Assembly: GCF_003290025.1 (NCBI RefSeq)
Contig: NZ_QNHG01000004.1
Coordinates: 542,058 to 606,057 of the forward strand
Length of the DNA stretch: 64,000 nucleotides
Direction of reading: 5' to 3'
DNA from: Pseudogemmobacter bohemicus
GTDB taxonomy: Bacteria > Pseudomonadota > Alphaproteobacteria > Rhodobacterales > Rhodobacteraceae
Shown here: one piece after another, positions 44,330 to 55,053 of the stretch
Layout of the letters: the number at the start of each line of letters is the position of its first letter
Position numbering within the stretch: position 1 is the stretch's first letter
The notes under the pieces: model-generated
Told to the model about the DNA's origin: nothing
The model's input: the letters and a program-made list of their open reading frames with translations, nothing else
Databases searched by the model: none
Position numbers and translations under genes: made by a program

Positions 44330-45127
44330 TCAGGGTTTTGTGCCGCGCCGCGCGACCAGAAGTGCTGCGGTGGCAAGGATCAGCGAGGCCAGGATCATCA
44401 GCGTGCCGATGGCGTTCAGCTCGGGCGTGGTGCCGGACCGGATCAGCGAGAAGATATAGACCGGCAATGTGGTGGTGCCGCCCGAGGCCAGCATGTTCGA
44501 GGTGATGAAGTCATCCATCGAGATCAGGAAGGCGAGCATCGCGCCGGAGAACACGCCCGGGAAGATCAGCGGCAGCGTCACCCGGCGGAAGGTGGTCCAG
44601 CGGCCGGCATAGAGATCGGCGCTGGCCTCTTCGAAATCGAGGCTCATGCCCTGCAGCCGCGCCCGGATCGGCAGGAAGGCAAAGGGCGTGCAAAAGGCGG
44701 AATGGGCAAGGATCAGCTTCAGGAGCCCGTTTTGCAGCCCGACCAGCGAGAAGAGGATCAGGCTCGCCACTGCCAGCACGATCTCGGGCAGTAAAAGCGG
44801 CAGGTTCACAACCGTCTCGGACAGGCGCCGAAACCGCACATTCTTGCCCCGGATGATCGCCAGCGCCGCCATCAGCGCCACGCTCGTCGCCACCGCCGTC
44901 GCGATCAGCGCCACCGTGACCGAAGTTTTCAGCGCATTCATCAGCGCCTGGTTCTTCAGCGCCGAAGCATACCAGTCGAGGGAAAATCCGGTCCAGACCC
45001 CGGCGATGCGGTTCGCGTTGAAGGAATAGACCACCACCACCATCAGCGGCAGATAGAGCCAGACGAAGAATACCAGCGTCAGCCAGCCAAAGCCCGGATA
45101 ACGTTTCACATCATGGCTACGGCTCAT
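44330..45127 (-). CDS. PotC-like ABC transporter permease
   Basis: The 265-residue inner-membrane protein has six hydrophobic segments and an EAA loop (FEEASADLYAGRWTTFRRVTLPLIFPG). It is coupled to the preceding permease by ATGA overlap and precedes PotD by 31 bp. Confidence 0.9.
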   Translation of the reverse strand: MSRSHDVKRYPGFGWLTLVFFVWLYLPLMVVVVYSFNANRIAGVWTGFSLDWYASALKNQALMNALKTSVTVALIATAVATSVALMAALAIIRGKNVRFRRLSETVVNLPLLLPEIVLAVASLILFSLVGLQNGLLKLILAHSAFCTPFAFLPIRARLQGMSLDFEEASADLYAGRWTTFRRVTLPLIFPGVFSGAMLAFLISMDDFITSNMLASGGTTTLPVYIFSLIRSGTTPELNAIGTLMILASLILATAALLVARRGTKP

Positions 45128-46017
45128 GCGCGTGCCTCCATCCCGGCGGTCCGGCGTGCGGCACGCAGCGCGGTGACGATCAGGAACAGCATCACCAGCC
45201 CCATCAGCACCATGGCAATCGCGGCACCAAACGGCCAGTTGCGCCCGCCGCCGAATTGCAGCTGAATGAGCGAGCCCATCATCATCTGCTTGCCGCCGCC
45301 CATCAGCACAGGCTCCAGCACCGCGCCCAAAGCGGGAACGAAGACGAGAATGGCGCCCGAGACGATCCCCGGCGCGGTCAGCGGCAGGATCACCCGGCGG
45401 AAGGTGGTGAAACGGTTTCCATGCAGGTCATGCGAGGCCTCGATCAGCGTCAGATCCAGCTTTTCGATCGAGGCATAGATCGGCAGCACCATCAGCGGCA
45501 TGCAGGTATAGACCATTGCCACCAGTGTCGCGCCATCGTTGAACATAAAGCTCGTCCCCGGCGCGAGGCCGAAAGTCTCCAGAAACCGTGGCAGGGGGCC
45601 GTCTTTGCCGAGGATGATCATCCAGGCATAGACCCTGAGGATCATCGAGACCCAGAAGGGCAGCGTCACCAGATAGACCAGGATCGCGCGCATCCCCGGC
45701 GTCTGGCGCGAGATATACCAGGCCACCGGCAGCGCGAAAATCAGGCAAAGCGCCGTCGTGGCACCCGCCAGCAGGAAGGTGCGGCCAATGATGATCAGAT
45801 ATTGCGGGGTGAATTCCAGTTCCCCCGACCAGCCCTCGTTGAAGAGGATCTGGGCATAGCCCGCCGGGTTGAAATCCCAGGTGAAACCACCATGCGAGCC
45901 GCGCGTCGCGACCGAAACGGCGGCGATGATCAGGATCGGCAGGATCAGCGCGAACCCCATCAGCGCCCAGGCCGGCAACAGTCCCCAGAAGGGCAGATTG
46001 TTCGCAAGCCGCCTCAT
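45124..46017 (-). CDS. PotB-like ABC transporter permease
   Basis: The 297-residue protein has six hydrophobic segments and the EAA loop LIEASHDLHGNRFTTFRRVILPLTAPG. It is coupled by 4-bp overlaps to the ATPase and PotC genes and forms the translocation channel with PotC. Confidence 0.9.
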   Translation of the reverse strand: MRRLANNLPFWGLLPAWALMGFALILPILIIAAVSVATRGSHGGFTWDFNPAGYAQILFNEGWSGELEFTPQYLIIIGRTFLLAGATTALCLIFALPVAWYISRQTPGMRAILVYLVTLPFWVSMILRVYAWMIILGKDGPLPRFLETFGLAPGTSFMFNDGATLVAMVYTCMPLMVLPIYASIEKLDLTLIEASHDLHGNRFTTFRRVILPLTAPGIVSGAILVFVPALGAVLEPVLMGGGKQMMMGSLIQLQFGGGRNWPFGAAIAMVLMGLVMLFLIVTALRAARRTAGMEARA

Positions 46018-47099
46018 GATGCCAGCACCCGCGCGGATCCCGGCAGGAAACCGATGGTGACATCCGCCCCCGTCGCCACCAGATCGCCCTGGCGCGACGC
46101 ATTGCGGCGCGAGGCGCGTAAGGTCACCCCTCCGGTCTCCAGCGTATAATGGGTGAAGCCGCCCATGTAATTCTGGTTCACGACACGCGCGGCCAGCGTG
46201 ATGCCTCCGGCGGCCTGATCACCGAGATTGATCTTTTCCGGCCGGATCGACAGCGTCGCGCGGCCCTTTTGCGCCGCGCCGGTCGCGGGCACCCCGAAGG
46301 TGCCAAGGGGCGTGCGGATCGTGGCCTGACCCTCACGCGAGTCCAGCACCTCGACATCGAGGAAATTGGTCTCGCCCACGAAATCCGCGACGAAACGGTT
46401 CACGGGTTCTTCGTAGATCTGCGCCGGGGTGCCGATCTGCTGCACCTCACCCGCGCCCAGGACCGCGATGCGGTCCGACATGTCGAGCGCCTCTTCCTGG
46501 TCATGGGTGACGAAGACAAAAGTGATGCCGGTATCGCGCTGCAGATTGCGCAATTCATCGCGCATCGCCTGGCGCAGCTTCAGATCCAGCGCCGAAAGCG
46601 GCTCATCCAGCAGCAGGATCTCCGGCTCGGGCGCCAGCGCGCGGGCCAGCGCCACCCGCTGCCGCTGCCCGCCCGAAAGCTGGCCGGGCTTGCGGGTGGC
46701 CATTGCCGACATATGCACGCGCTCCAGCATCTCGCCGGTGCGGGCGCGGATCTTTGCCCGCTCCCAGCCAAGGTTTTCAAGGCCGTAAGCGACATTCTGT
46801 TCCAGCGTCATATGCGGAAACAGCGCGTAGGACTGGAAGACCGTATTCACGCGGCGCTTATGCGGCGGGATCTGCGTCACCTCGCGCCCATGCAAGAGGA
46901 TCGAGCCCTGATCGGGGGACTCGAACCCCGCCAGCATCCGCAAAAGCGTGGTCTTGCCGCAGCCCGAAGGCCCCAGCATGGTGAAAAACTCATTCTCGCC
47001 AATGTCGAAGCTGACCGATTTCAGCGCCTGATAGGTGCCGAAATGTTTGGAAACGCTTTTGACCTCGACGGCCTTATCCCTGTCCATGGCCATCCTCAC
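46014..47099 (-). CDS. PotA-like ABC transporter ATP-binding protein
   Basis: The GTG at 47099 overlaps the dehydrogenase stop (GTGA); ATG 47093 or 47087 are alternatives. The 361-residue ATPase has [46 protein letters not shown] and a TOBE tail. Translational coupling to the amine dehydrogenase links uptake to catabolism. Confidence 0.9.
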   Translation of the reverse strand: MRMAMDRDKAVEVKSVSKHFGTYQALKSVSFDIGENEFFTMLGPSGCGKTTLLRMLAGFESPDQGSILLHGREVTQIPPHKRRVNTVFQSYALFPHMTLEQNVAYGLENLGWERAKIRARTGEMLERVHMSAMATRKPGQLSGGQRQRVALARALAPEPEILLLDEPLSALDLKLRQAMRDELRNLQRDTGITFVFVTHDQEEALDMSDRIAVLGAGEVQQIGTPAQIYEEPVNRFVADFVGETNFLDVEVLDSREGQATIRTPLGTFGVPATGAAQKGRATLSIRPEKINLGDQAAGGITLAARVVNQNYMGGFTHYTLETGGVTLRASRRNASRQGDLVATGADVTIGFLPGSARVLAS

Positions 47100-49177
47100 A
47101 GCGGTTCAAGTTCGGTGACTTCGCGGCGGAACGGCAGCGCGTCGCCGATATCGGGCATGTCCAGTTCGCGCGCATAGCGGTGCCCGGCATAGGTGGCCCA
47201 GGCGATGGGCGCAGGGGCTGCGGCATCACCGATCAGTTTGACGGAACGGATACCGGCATCGGCCCAGTCTGCCTCTCTCGCGACCAGATCATTGTAAAGT
47301 GCATCATCGCCAAGGCGCGAGGCGACCATCACCACGGCATCCGCCTCGATCTGCTGGCGGCGGTCGGTATAGGTGCAATTCACCTCAACCGACGCGCCAC
47401 GCACCGCCGTCATGCCGGTGTTCAGACGGATATCGACGCCCAGCTCCGCCAGCCGCAGATGGATCGCGCCCTGCTCCAGCGTGTTTCTGGTCCAGTCCGA
47501 GACATAGGCCGAGGGCGTCACCAGGGTCACCGTCGCGCCCGCCTTCGCCATCACCTCGGCCATGACGCCGCCCATGTAATAATGGTCATCATCATAGACC
47601 ACGACGGTCTTGCCGCTCAGGTCCTGGCGGTGTTTCCCGGCCATCACATCATCGGGCGTCCAGAGGGCCATGGCACCGTCGATCTCCATCGGCACCACAT
47701 GCTGACGCGCCACGCCATCGCGGCGCCAATGCGCACCCGTGGCGATACAGACATTCTGGAAGCCGAATTCCAGGATCTCTTCGGCGCCAAGGCGGCTGTC
47801 GAAATAGGTCTCGACATTGGGGCGCTGGCTGATCTGGTATTGCCGGTAATCAACGACGCGCCCCCAGGCGCTCAGCCCCGGCAGCAGGCGTTCACGCGCC
47901 ACGCGGCCACCGAGAATCGTCGTCGCCTCGGCCAGCGCGACGTCATAGCCGCGCAAGGACAGCGCGCGCGCGGCCTCAAGGCCCGCAGGGCCGGAGCCGA
48001 CGATCAGCACATTCTGGCTGTCGCCTTTGGCGTTCATCTTCTCGGGATGCCAGCCCTTCCTCCACTCCTCCATAAAGGTCGGGTTCTGGGTACAGCGGCT
48101 GATCGACATCGTCATATCGCCGGTGATGCAGATATTGCAGCCAATGCATTCGCGGATGTCTTCCACCCGCCCCTCGTCAATCTTTTTCGGAATGAACGGG
48201 TCGGCGATCGAGGGCCGCGCGCAGCCGATGAAATCGAGCACCCCCTGACGGATCATCCGCGCCATCACATCGGGGGAGGTGAAACGGCCCACGCCGACAA
48301 CCGGCTTCGACGACAGCTCGCGAATGCCGGAAACCAGCACCTCCTGCGCGGCTTCCTCTTTGAACCGCGACGGGCCCGAGCAATCCTCCCAGGCGCCCTG
48401 GGCCAGATCCCAGAGATCGGGCAGATCGGCATTCATCTCGACAAACTCACGCACCTCGGCATTGGAAAAGCCGAGATTGCCGATATTCTCGTCAAGGCTG
48501 ACCCGCATGGTGATCGCCATCGTATCGCCCACCGCATCGCGGATATCGGCGACGACCTCGCGGGCAAACCGCGAGCGGTTCTCCAGGCTGCCGCCATATT
48601 CGTCGGTCCGGTGATTGGTGGCGCGCGACAGGAAATGCTGGAAGATCCCGAAACCATGCGCGCCGTACAGGCAGATCAGGTCAAACCCGGCGATTTTCGA
48701 GCGTTTCGCGGCATTGACGAACCAGCGCCGCAGGTCGGTGATATCGGATTTCGTCATTGCCCGCGCCGAGACCGGGTCATTGGTGAAGGTCCGGATCGGC
48801 AGCGCCGAGGGTGCCAGCGGCACCTCTTTCGTGTAGAAATTCGGGCCGTTGATGCCGGAATAGGCCAGCTGGATACCGGCCAGCGCGCCATGGGTCTTCA
48901 TCGCATCCGACATGCGGCGCAGCCCCGGAATATCCTTGTCCTCCCAGAGCCTCAGCTCGATGAAAGGGGTGATTTCCGAGGTATGGTGCATCTCGGTCTG
49001 CTCGGTGAAGATGACACCCCAGCCGCCTTCCGACTTGATCCCGCGCATCGCGGCGGCGGCCGAGGGATCGCGGTAGCCGCCCCCGTTGCAATGCGGCACC
49101 TGGTAGAAACGGTTCTTCGCCACCAGCGGGCCAATGGCCAGCGGCTCGAACAGGATGTCATATTTCGGGTCGCGCAT
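47096..49177 (-). CDS. Trimethylamine/histamine dehydrogenase family iron-sulfur flavoprotein
   Basis: The 693-residue protein follows TMADH along its length: N-terminal OYE barrel with FYQVPHC (Cys30, the 6-S-cysteinyl-FMN attachment), YGAH (171-174), [4Fe-4S] ligands Cys344, Cys347, Cys350 and Cys362, and two Rossmann-type domains (VLIVGSGPAGLEAARAL onward). The substrate cage has Gln60, Trp263 and Asp354 where TMADH has Tyr60, Trp264 and Trp355; I recall Gln/Trp/Asp from histamine dehydrogenase. It oxidatively deaminates an amine and passes electrons to an electron-transfer flavoprotein, not encoded here. Confidence 0.85.
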   Translation of the reverse strand: MRDPKYDILFEPLAIGPLVAKNRFYQVPHCNGGGYRDPSAAAAMRGIKSEGGWGVIFTEQTEMHHTSEITPFIELRLWEDKDIPGLRRMSDAMKTHGALAGIQLAYSGINGPNFYTKEVPLAPSALPIRTFTNDPVSARAMTKSDITDLRRWFVNAAKRSKIAGFDLICLYGAHGFGIFQHFLSRATNHRTDEYGGSLENRSRFAREVVADIRDAVGDTMAITMRVSLDENIGNLGFSNAEVREFVEMNADLPDLWDLAQGAWEDCSGPSRFKEEAAQEVLVSGIRELSSKPVVGVGRFTSPDVMARMIRQGVLDFIGCARPSIADPFIPKKIDEGRVEDIRECIGCNICITGDMTMSISRCTQNPTFMEEWRKGWHPEKMNAKGDSQNVLIVGSGPAGLEAARALSLRGYDVALAEATTILGGRVARERLLPGLSAWGRVVDYRQYQISQRPNVETYFDSRLGAEEILEFGFQNVCIATGAHWRRDGVARQHVVPMEIDGAMALWTPDDVMAGKHRQDLSGKTVVVYDDDHYYMGGVMAEVMAKAGATVTLVTPSAYVSDWTRNTLEQGAIHLRLAELGVDIRLNTGMTAVRGASVEVNCTYTDRRQQIEADAVVMVASRLGDDALYNDLVAREADWADAGIRSVKLIGDAAAPAPIAWATYAGHRYARELDMPDIGDALPFRREVTELEPL

Positions 49178-49274
49178 CTGGGGACGTCCTTGATGCCTGA
49201 AGGGGATAAAAGCGGGATCTGTCCCATAGGATTGCCCGCGCAGGGTCTGGTAAATGATGGGTTTCGGAAGCCTT

Positions 49275-49293
49275 GGTTAGACTGTGCCTAATC
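49275..49293. promoter_or_regulatory. LysR-type box upstream of the amine dehydrogenase
   Basis: GGTTAGACTGTGCCTAATC contains TTAG-N7-CTAA, which includes a T-N11-A LysR core. Its reverse complement matches GATTAGGGAGGGTCTAAGC at 54949-54967 upstream of the flavin monooxygenase. It lies about 107 bp before the dehydrogenase start. Confidence 0.6.
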
Positions 49294-49449
49294 AATGTCG
49301 CGAAGACGCCAGGCCGAGACGCGGACCGGAGGACCGGACCGCGAACAAAGTGTAAAACATTGTAATAACTAACATTTCAACCGGGCGCCATTAAAGGCAT
49401 CGCCCGGCACCCGCTACCCCGCCGCAAGGCAGGGCAATCACCGGTTTCT

Positions 49450-49472
49450 GGCCGGGGCAGACCGCCCCGGCC
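49450..49472 (-). terminator. GC stem after the aldehyde dehydrogenase
   Basis: GGCCGGGGC (49450-49458) and GCCCCGGCC (49464-49472) pair perfectly around 5 nt. No U run follows, so termination is uncertain. Confidence 0.4.
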
Positions 49473-49498
49473 TGTGCCTCAGGAAGAGGCGGATTTGC

Positions 49499-50989
49499 TC
49501 AGTATTTGATCCAGATTGTTTTCAGCGCCGAGTATTTGTCAAAGCTGTGCAGCGACAGATCGCGGCCGAATCCCGATTGTTTCATCCCGCCAAAGGGCGT
49601 CATCGCCGACAGCGCATCCACCGTATTCACCGATACCGTGCCGGCATGAAGGCGGTCGGATACCGACAGAGCCCGGCTCAGATCCCGCGTCCAGACCGAA
49701 GCGGCAAGGCCGTATTCGCTGGCATTGGCGATCTGCAGCGCCTCCTCCTCGCTGTCGAAAGGCGTCACCGCCAGCACCGGGCCAAAGACCTCCTCGCGGG
49801 CAATCCGCGCCGTGGGCGCCACATCGGCAAAGATGGTGGCACCGATATAACAGTCTGATCCGTCGCGGGTCTCGCGCGTGCCTCCATGAACCAGCCGCGC
49901 CTCGGCTTTGCCGATCCCGATATACTGCGCCACCTTGTCGGCATGCGCCTTTTCGACCAGCGGCCCCATGCGGGTGGCCAGATCCATCGGGTCTCCCAAA
50001 GGCCAGGCGGCGGTAGCCGCGATCAGCTTTTCGGTGAACTCCTCCTGCACCGCGCGCGCGATGAGGATGCGGGAATTGGCGGAGCAGACCTCGCCCGAGT
50101 TGAAGAGGATGCCGAAAGCCGCCATCTGCGCCGCCTGGTCAAGATCGGCATCGGCGAAGATCAGGTTCGGCGATTTGCCTCCGGTCTCAAGCCAGACCTG
50201 CTTCATATTGCTTTGGGCAGCATAATTCATAAACCGCTTGCCGGTCGCAGTCGAGCCGGTGAAGACCAGCGCATCGACATCCGGGTGCAGCCCAAGCGCC
50301 TGGCCCGCCTCGGCCCCGTAACCCGGCACCACGTTCAACACGCCATCGGGCAGCCCGGCCCGGGAGGCCAGCTCCGCCAGAAACAAGGCCGACAGGGGCG
50401 ATTGCTCGGCCGGTTTCAGCACCACCGAATTCCCCATCGCCAGCGCCGGCGCCAGTTTCCAGGTCGCCATGTCGAGCGGGAAGTTCCACGGCACCACCGC
50501 GCCCACCACCCCCAGAGGGGCGCGCCGGATCAGCGCCAGGTCGCGGCCCCCGGTCGGCGCAACCTCGTCATAAAGCTTGTCGATGGCCTCGGCATGCCAC
50601 TGAAAGAAATGCGCCGAGCCCGGCGCGTCGATGGTCGAGCTGTCGCCGATGGGTTTCCCCATATCCAGCGTCTCCAGCAGCGCAAGCTCAGCGATATTCT
50701 CGCGGATAAGGCCCGCCAGTTTCAGCAGCACCTCTTTGCGGGCCGAGGGCGTCTGGCGCGACCAGCGCCCGTCCTCAAAGGCCCGCCGCGCCGCCGCGAC
50801 TGCCAGGTCGATATCCGCCGCCATGCCGCGCGACACTTCGGTCAGAACCGCGCCATTCGCCGGGTTCACCGTGGCAAAACACCCGCCCCCCACCGCATCG
50901 CGAAACGCCCCGTCGATATAAAGCTGGTTGCGAAAGCGCAGGCTGCCTGCGCGGGCGCGCCATTCGGCGGAGGTGGCGGGAAGGGTCAT
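49499..50989 (-). CDS. Aldehyde dehydrogenase (PuuC/betaine-aldehyde type)
   Basis: The 496-residue NAD(P) enzyme has VVPWNFPLDMATWKLAPALA, FTGSTATGKRFM, LETGGKSPNLIF (catalytic Glu) and NSGEVCSANSR (catalytic Cys). It resembles PuuC, which oxidises aminoaldehydes. AGGAG precedes the start, 13 bp after the LysR stop. It would oxidise the aldehyde made by the amine dehydrogenase encoded downstream. Confidence 0.9.
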   Translation of the reverse strand: MTLPATSAEWRARAGSLRFRNQLYIDGAFRDAVGGGCFATVNPANGAVLTEVSRGMAADIDLAVAAARRAFEDGRWSRQTPSARKEVLLKLAGLIRENIAELALLETLDMGKPIGDSSTIDAPGSAHFFQWHAEAIDKLYDEVAPTGGRDLALIRRAPLGVVGAVVPWNFPLDMATWKLAPALAMGNSVVLKPAEQSPLSALFLAELASRAGLPDGVLNVVPGYGAEAGQALGLHPDVDALVFTGSTATGKRFMNYAAQSNMKQVWLETGGKSPNLIFADADLDQAAQMAAFGILFNSGEVCSANSRILIARAVQEEFTEKLIAATAAWPLGDPMDLATRMGPLVEKAHADKVAQYIGIGKAEARLVHGGTRETRDGSDCYIGATIFADVAPTARIAREEVFGPVLAVTPFDSEEEALQIANASEYGLAASVWTRDLSRALSVSDRLHAGTVSVNTVDALSAMTPFGGMKQSGFGRDLSLHSFDKYSALKTIWIKY

Positions 50990-51002
50990 GGTCTTGCTCC
51001 TG

Positions 51003-51962
51003 TCAGGTCTCGGGTGGCGTCTCGGGAGGCATCGAGAGGCGGCGGATCCCGGGATGCACCCCGTCCTTCAGCTTCTCGCTGCAAAATTCGATGAAGCGGC
51101 GCACGGTCAGCGATTTCGCAGCCTCGCGCATGGTGATGATCCCCAGCCGCATCGGGCGCAGATCGCCGCTGATCGGGATGTCGATCAGCCGGCTGCCATC
51201 CAGCGCCAGTTCAATCGCGGGGCGGATATTGGCGATGGAATAGCCGAAGCGATTGGCAACCAGCGCGCGCATCACCCAGATATCGCGGGTGCGTTCGACG
51301 ATATTCGGGCTGCATCCGGCATCGCGGAACAGTGAGATGAAATAGCTGGCGCTATAGGGCAGATCGAGGAGGATCATCGGGTGGCTGGCCAGATCCGCCA
51401 TGCTGACACTGTCATTGCCCGCCAGCGGATGACCCTCGTGCAAGACGGCATGGGGCGGCAGGGCGCCCAGCTCATGGAATTCCATATCCGATGGAATATC
51501 AAGATCATAACTGAGCGCGAGATCGAAACGTGCCAGCCGCAGCCCCTCGATAATACCCGCGTGATCCAGCTCGTTTTGCGCGAACTCCACTTCCGGGTAG
51601 CTTTCACAGAAGGTGCGGCGCAGCGCCGGGATCACAACCTGGGCAAAGGTCATCAGGCAGGCGACATGCAAAGGGCCGCGCACCTGACCCGTCACCTCAT
51701 TCGAAAGCGCATTCAGCTGCGCGGCCTCGGTCAGGATGCGTCGCGCCTGCTCGACAAAGCTGCGCCCGGCCTGGGTCAGCGACAACCCATGCGCGTGGCG
51801 GCGCACAAACAGCGTGATGCGGAATTCGCGCTCCAGCTGCGAGATCGCCGCCGAAACCGAAGGGGCCGAGACATTCACCCGCTCGGCTGCTTCGGTGACC
51901 GAGCCGAAATCCCCCACCGCCACCAGATATTCCAGCTGCCTGAGCGTGAACCTGAGCGCCAT
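51003..51962 (-). CDS. LysR-family regulator of the amine block
   Basis: From ATG 51962 the protein has 319 residues with the helix-turn-helix MALRFTLRQLEYLVAVGDF and VNVSAPSVSAAISQLEREF, then a substrate-binding-like effector domain. It is located between the two transcription units that carry the matched TTAG-N7-CTAA boxes, so it is the natural candidate to bind them; that is inference. It is transcribed with, not against, its neighbours. Confidence 0.88.
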   Translation of the reverse strand: MALRFTLRQLEYLVAVGDFGSVTEAAERVNVSAPSVSAAISQLEREFRITLFVRRHAHGLSLTQAGRSFVEQARRILTEAAQLNALSNEVTGQVRGPLHVACLMTFAQVVIPALRRTFCESYPEVEFAQNELDHAGIIEGLRLARFDLALSYDLDIPSDMEFHELGALPPHAVLHEGHPLAGNDSVSMADLASHPMILLDLPYSASYFISLFRDAGCSPNIVERTRDIWVMRALVANRFGYSIANIRPAIELALDGSRLIDIPISGDLRPMRLGIITMREAAKSLTVRRFIEFCSEKLKDGVHPGIRRLSMPPETPPET

Positions 51963-52122
51963 GCCTGCCCCTTTCCGATCCCCTGTTGCCGCCCGATCAT
52001 AGACCAGACCGCCCGCCGGCTGCGAGACTTGCGCGGGGCCGGCGACAGAATTCTGGGCAGGTACAGCGGCGGTGATCATCGCGCTGGCCTCTTGCGGCAG
52101 GAAATGGGCATCGGGGCACCCC

Positions 52123-53538
<1,416 letters not shown>

Positions 53539-53603
53539 GGCTCCGGCCGGCAGAGGGATCCCCCCGGGGGGCTGCCCCCGGGTGGCGGTTCGCGAAATGG
53601 GGG

Positions 53604-54836
53604 TCAGGCCGGCGTCACCCGGGCCGCAGCGATATGGCCGGCAAGGCTGTCGGCATCATGCCAGACCCCCCAGATGAAGGAGGACCCGCGCCGGGACAGC
53701 CAGGGCAGGCCGAGGAAATACAGCCCCGGCACCGGCGAGACACCGTTTTTATGCTGCGGGCGGCCGCGCTCGTCGAAGATATCGGCCTTGATCCAGCTGA
53801 AATCCAGCGCATAGCCGGTGGCCCAGAGGATGGTGGTGATCCCCTCTTTCGCCAGATCCAGCGCCAGCACCGGATCGGTCAGGCAGCCAGGGTCCGCCCC
53901 GATCAGATGGGCACCGGGTTCAGGCGGCAGGTCGAGGCCATGCTTTGCCACATGGGCATCGGCCTGTTGCAGAAGGCCCAGGTAATTCGCATCGCCCATG
54001 GCGACATTTTTCGCCAGATCGGCGGCGAAATGCATCACGCCATTCTCAAAGCGCGCGGTCATGCCGACCAGCCCCATCCCCGCGCCCGCGAGGCGGCGGA
54101 AATCGACGGTCTGGCCGCCATGGGCACCGCTGACCGCGATGGTCACATGTTCGGTGCCGGGCGCCGGGGTGGTGGTGTCCCAGATGCCAAGCGCACCCAG
54201 CCACCAGACGAAATCCTTGCCGCGGTAGCGCCTCGGCGGGCGGTCATGCGGCCCGACCGAAAGCCAGACCTTGCGGCCGGCGCGGCGCAGCTCATCCGCG
54301 ATCTGCACGCCGGAAGATCCCGCGCCCACCACCAGAACGCCGCCTTCGGGCAGCTGGCCGGGGGTCTTGTAGCCATGCGAATGCAGCTGATGAATGCCGG
54401 AGGAGGCCGGCACCACCGGCGGGATGATCGGCTTCTGAAAGGGGCCGGTGGCGGCGACGACGTTCTTCGCCTCGATCACGCCCTGCGAGGTCTCGACCCG
54501 GAAGCCGCCCGGCTGCGGCGTAAGCGACGTCACCGTCACGCCGCAGCGCACCGGGGATTTGTTCTGCGCCACGCAATCCTCAAAATATTGCGCCACCCGG
54601 TCGTGATGGGCAAAGGCATCCGGGTCCAGATCGTCGAAATTCAGCGAGGGAAAACGGTCATGCCAGGCCGGGCCATTCGCCACCAGGGAATCCCACCGTG
54701 CCGTGCGCCAGCTTTCCGCGATGCGGTTCTTTTCCACCACCAGATGCGACAGGCCGCGCCGGCCCAGATGCTCGCTCATCGCGACACCGGCCTGGCCGGC
54801 CCCGATGACGAGAGTATCGACTTTTTCGACGGACAT
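53604..54836 (-). CDS. FAD/NAD(P)-dependent flavin monooxygenase (YUC/FMO-like)
   Basis: The 410-residue protein has an FAD loop VIGAGQAGVAMSEHL (10-24), the FMO-type motif near GPFQKP, a second Rossmann loop VVGAGSSGVQIADELRRAG and the ATGYALDF segment. Such enzymes hydroxylate nitrogenous or aromatic compounds, so it could act on imidazoleacetate in the proposed pathway. A LysR-type box lies about 115 bp upstream. Confidence 0.85.
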   Translation of the reverse strand: MSVEKVDTLVIGAGQAGVAMSEHLGRRGLSHLVVEKNRIAESWRTARWDSLVANGPAWHDRFPSLNFDDLDPDAFAHHDRVAQYFEDCVAQNKSPVRCGVTVTSLTPQPGGFRVETSQGVIEAKNVVAATGPFQKPIIPPVVPASSGIHQLHSHGYKTPGQLPEGGVLVVGAGSSGVQIADELRRAGRKVWLSVGPHDRPPRRYRGKDFVWWLGALGIWDTTTPAPGTEHVTIAVSGAHGGQTVDFRRLAGAGMGLVGMTARFENGVMHFAADLAKNVAMGDANYLGLLQQADAHVAKHGLDLPPEPGAHLIGADPGCLTDPVLALDLAKEGITTILWATGYALDFSWIKADIFDERGRPQHKNGVSPVPGLYFLGLPWLSRRGSSFIWGVWHDADSLAGHIAAARVTPA

Positions 54837-54948
54837 TACGGCTTCCTCAAGCGGATTGGGTTCAGTGTGACCGCCGGAACGGCCGGTCGCCTGAGGAAAT
54901 GATGCCGCTGAAAAACCTGATTTGCCTATGAGCCTTTCTTGCAGCCCT

Positions 54949-54967
54949 GATTAGGGAGGGTCTAAGC
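54949..54967. promoter_or_regulatory. LysR-type box upstream of the flavin monooxygenase
   Basis: GATTAGGGAGGGTCTAAGC has TTAG (54951-54954), a 7-bp spacer and CTAA (54962-54965), matching the box at 49275-49293 in arms, spacing and flanks. Confidence 0.6.
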
Positions 54968-55053
54968 CGCAGCCCGGCGCCGAAGCAGCAAACGCGCTGC
55001 CCGCAGAACGGGCAATGCTTACGGCGAAGGCCGGCAGCCTTGCCATCACCCCC

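Larger units (their letters stand above)
49178..49498. other. 321-bp control region of the amine dehydrogenase operon
   Basis: No gene is seen. It holds a LysR-type box (49275-49293), an inverted repeat CCGGGCG/CGCCCGG (49381-49407), and a 9-bp GC stem (49450-49472) just past the aldehyde dehydrogenase stop. The middle (about 49338-49380) is AT-rich for this genome and may carry a promoter. Confidence 0.6.

Noticed and set aside
47180-49291. 703-codon plus-strand frame opposite the amine dehydrogenase
   Set aside because: Shadow of a gene with full cofactor motifs; its composition is Arg/His/Asp-rich and no domain is seen.
53560-53590. C6G6 palindrome between aspartase and the flavin monooxygenase as a terminator
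   Set aside because: It is GC-only with no U run and several alternative pairings, so I cannot say it ends transcription.
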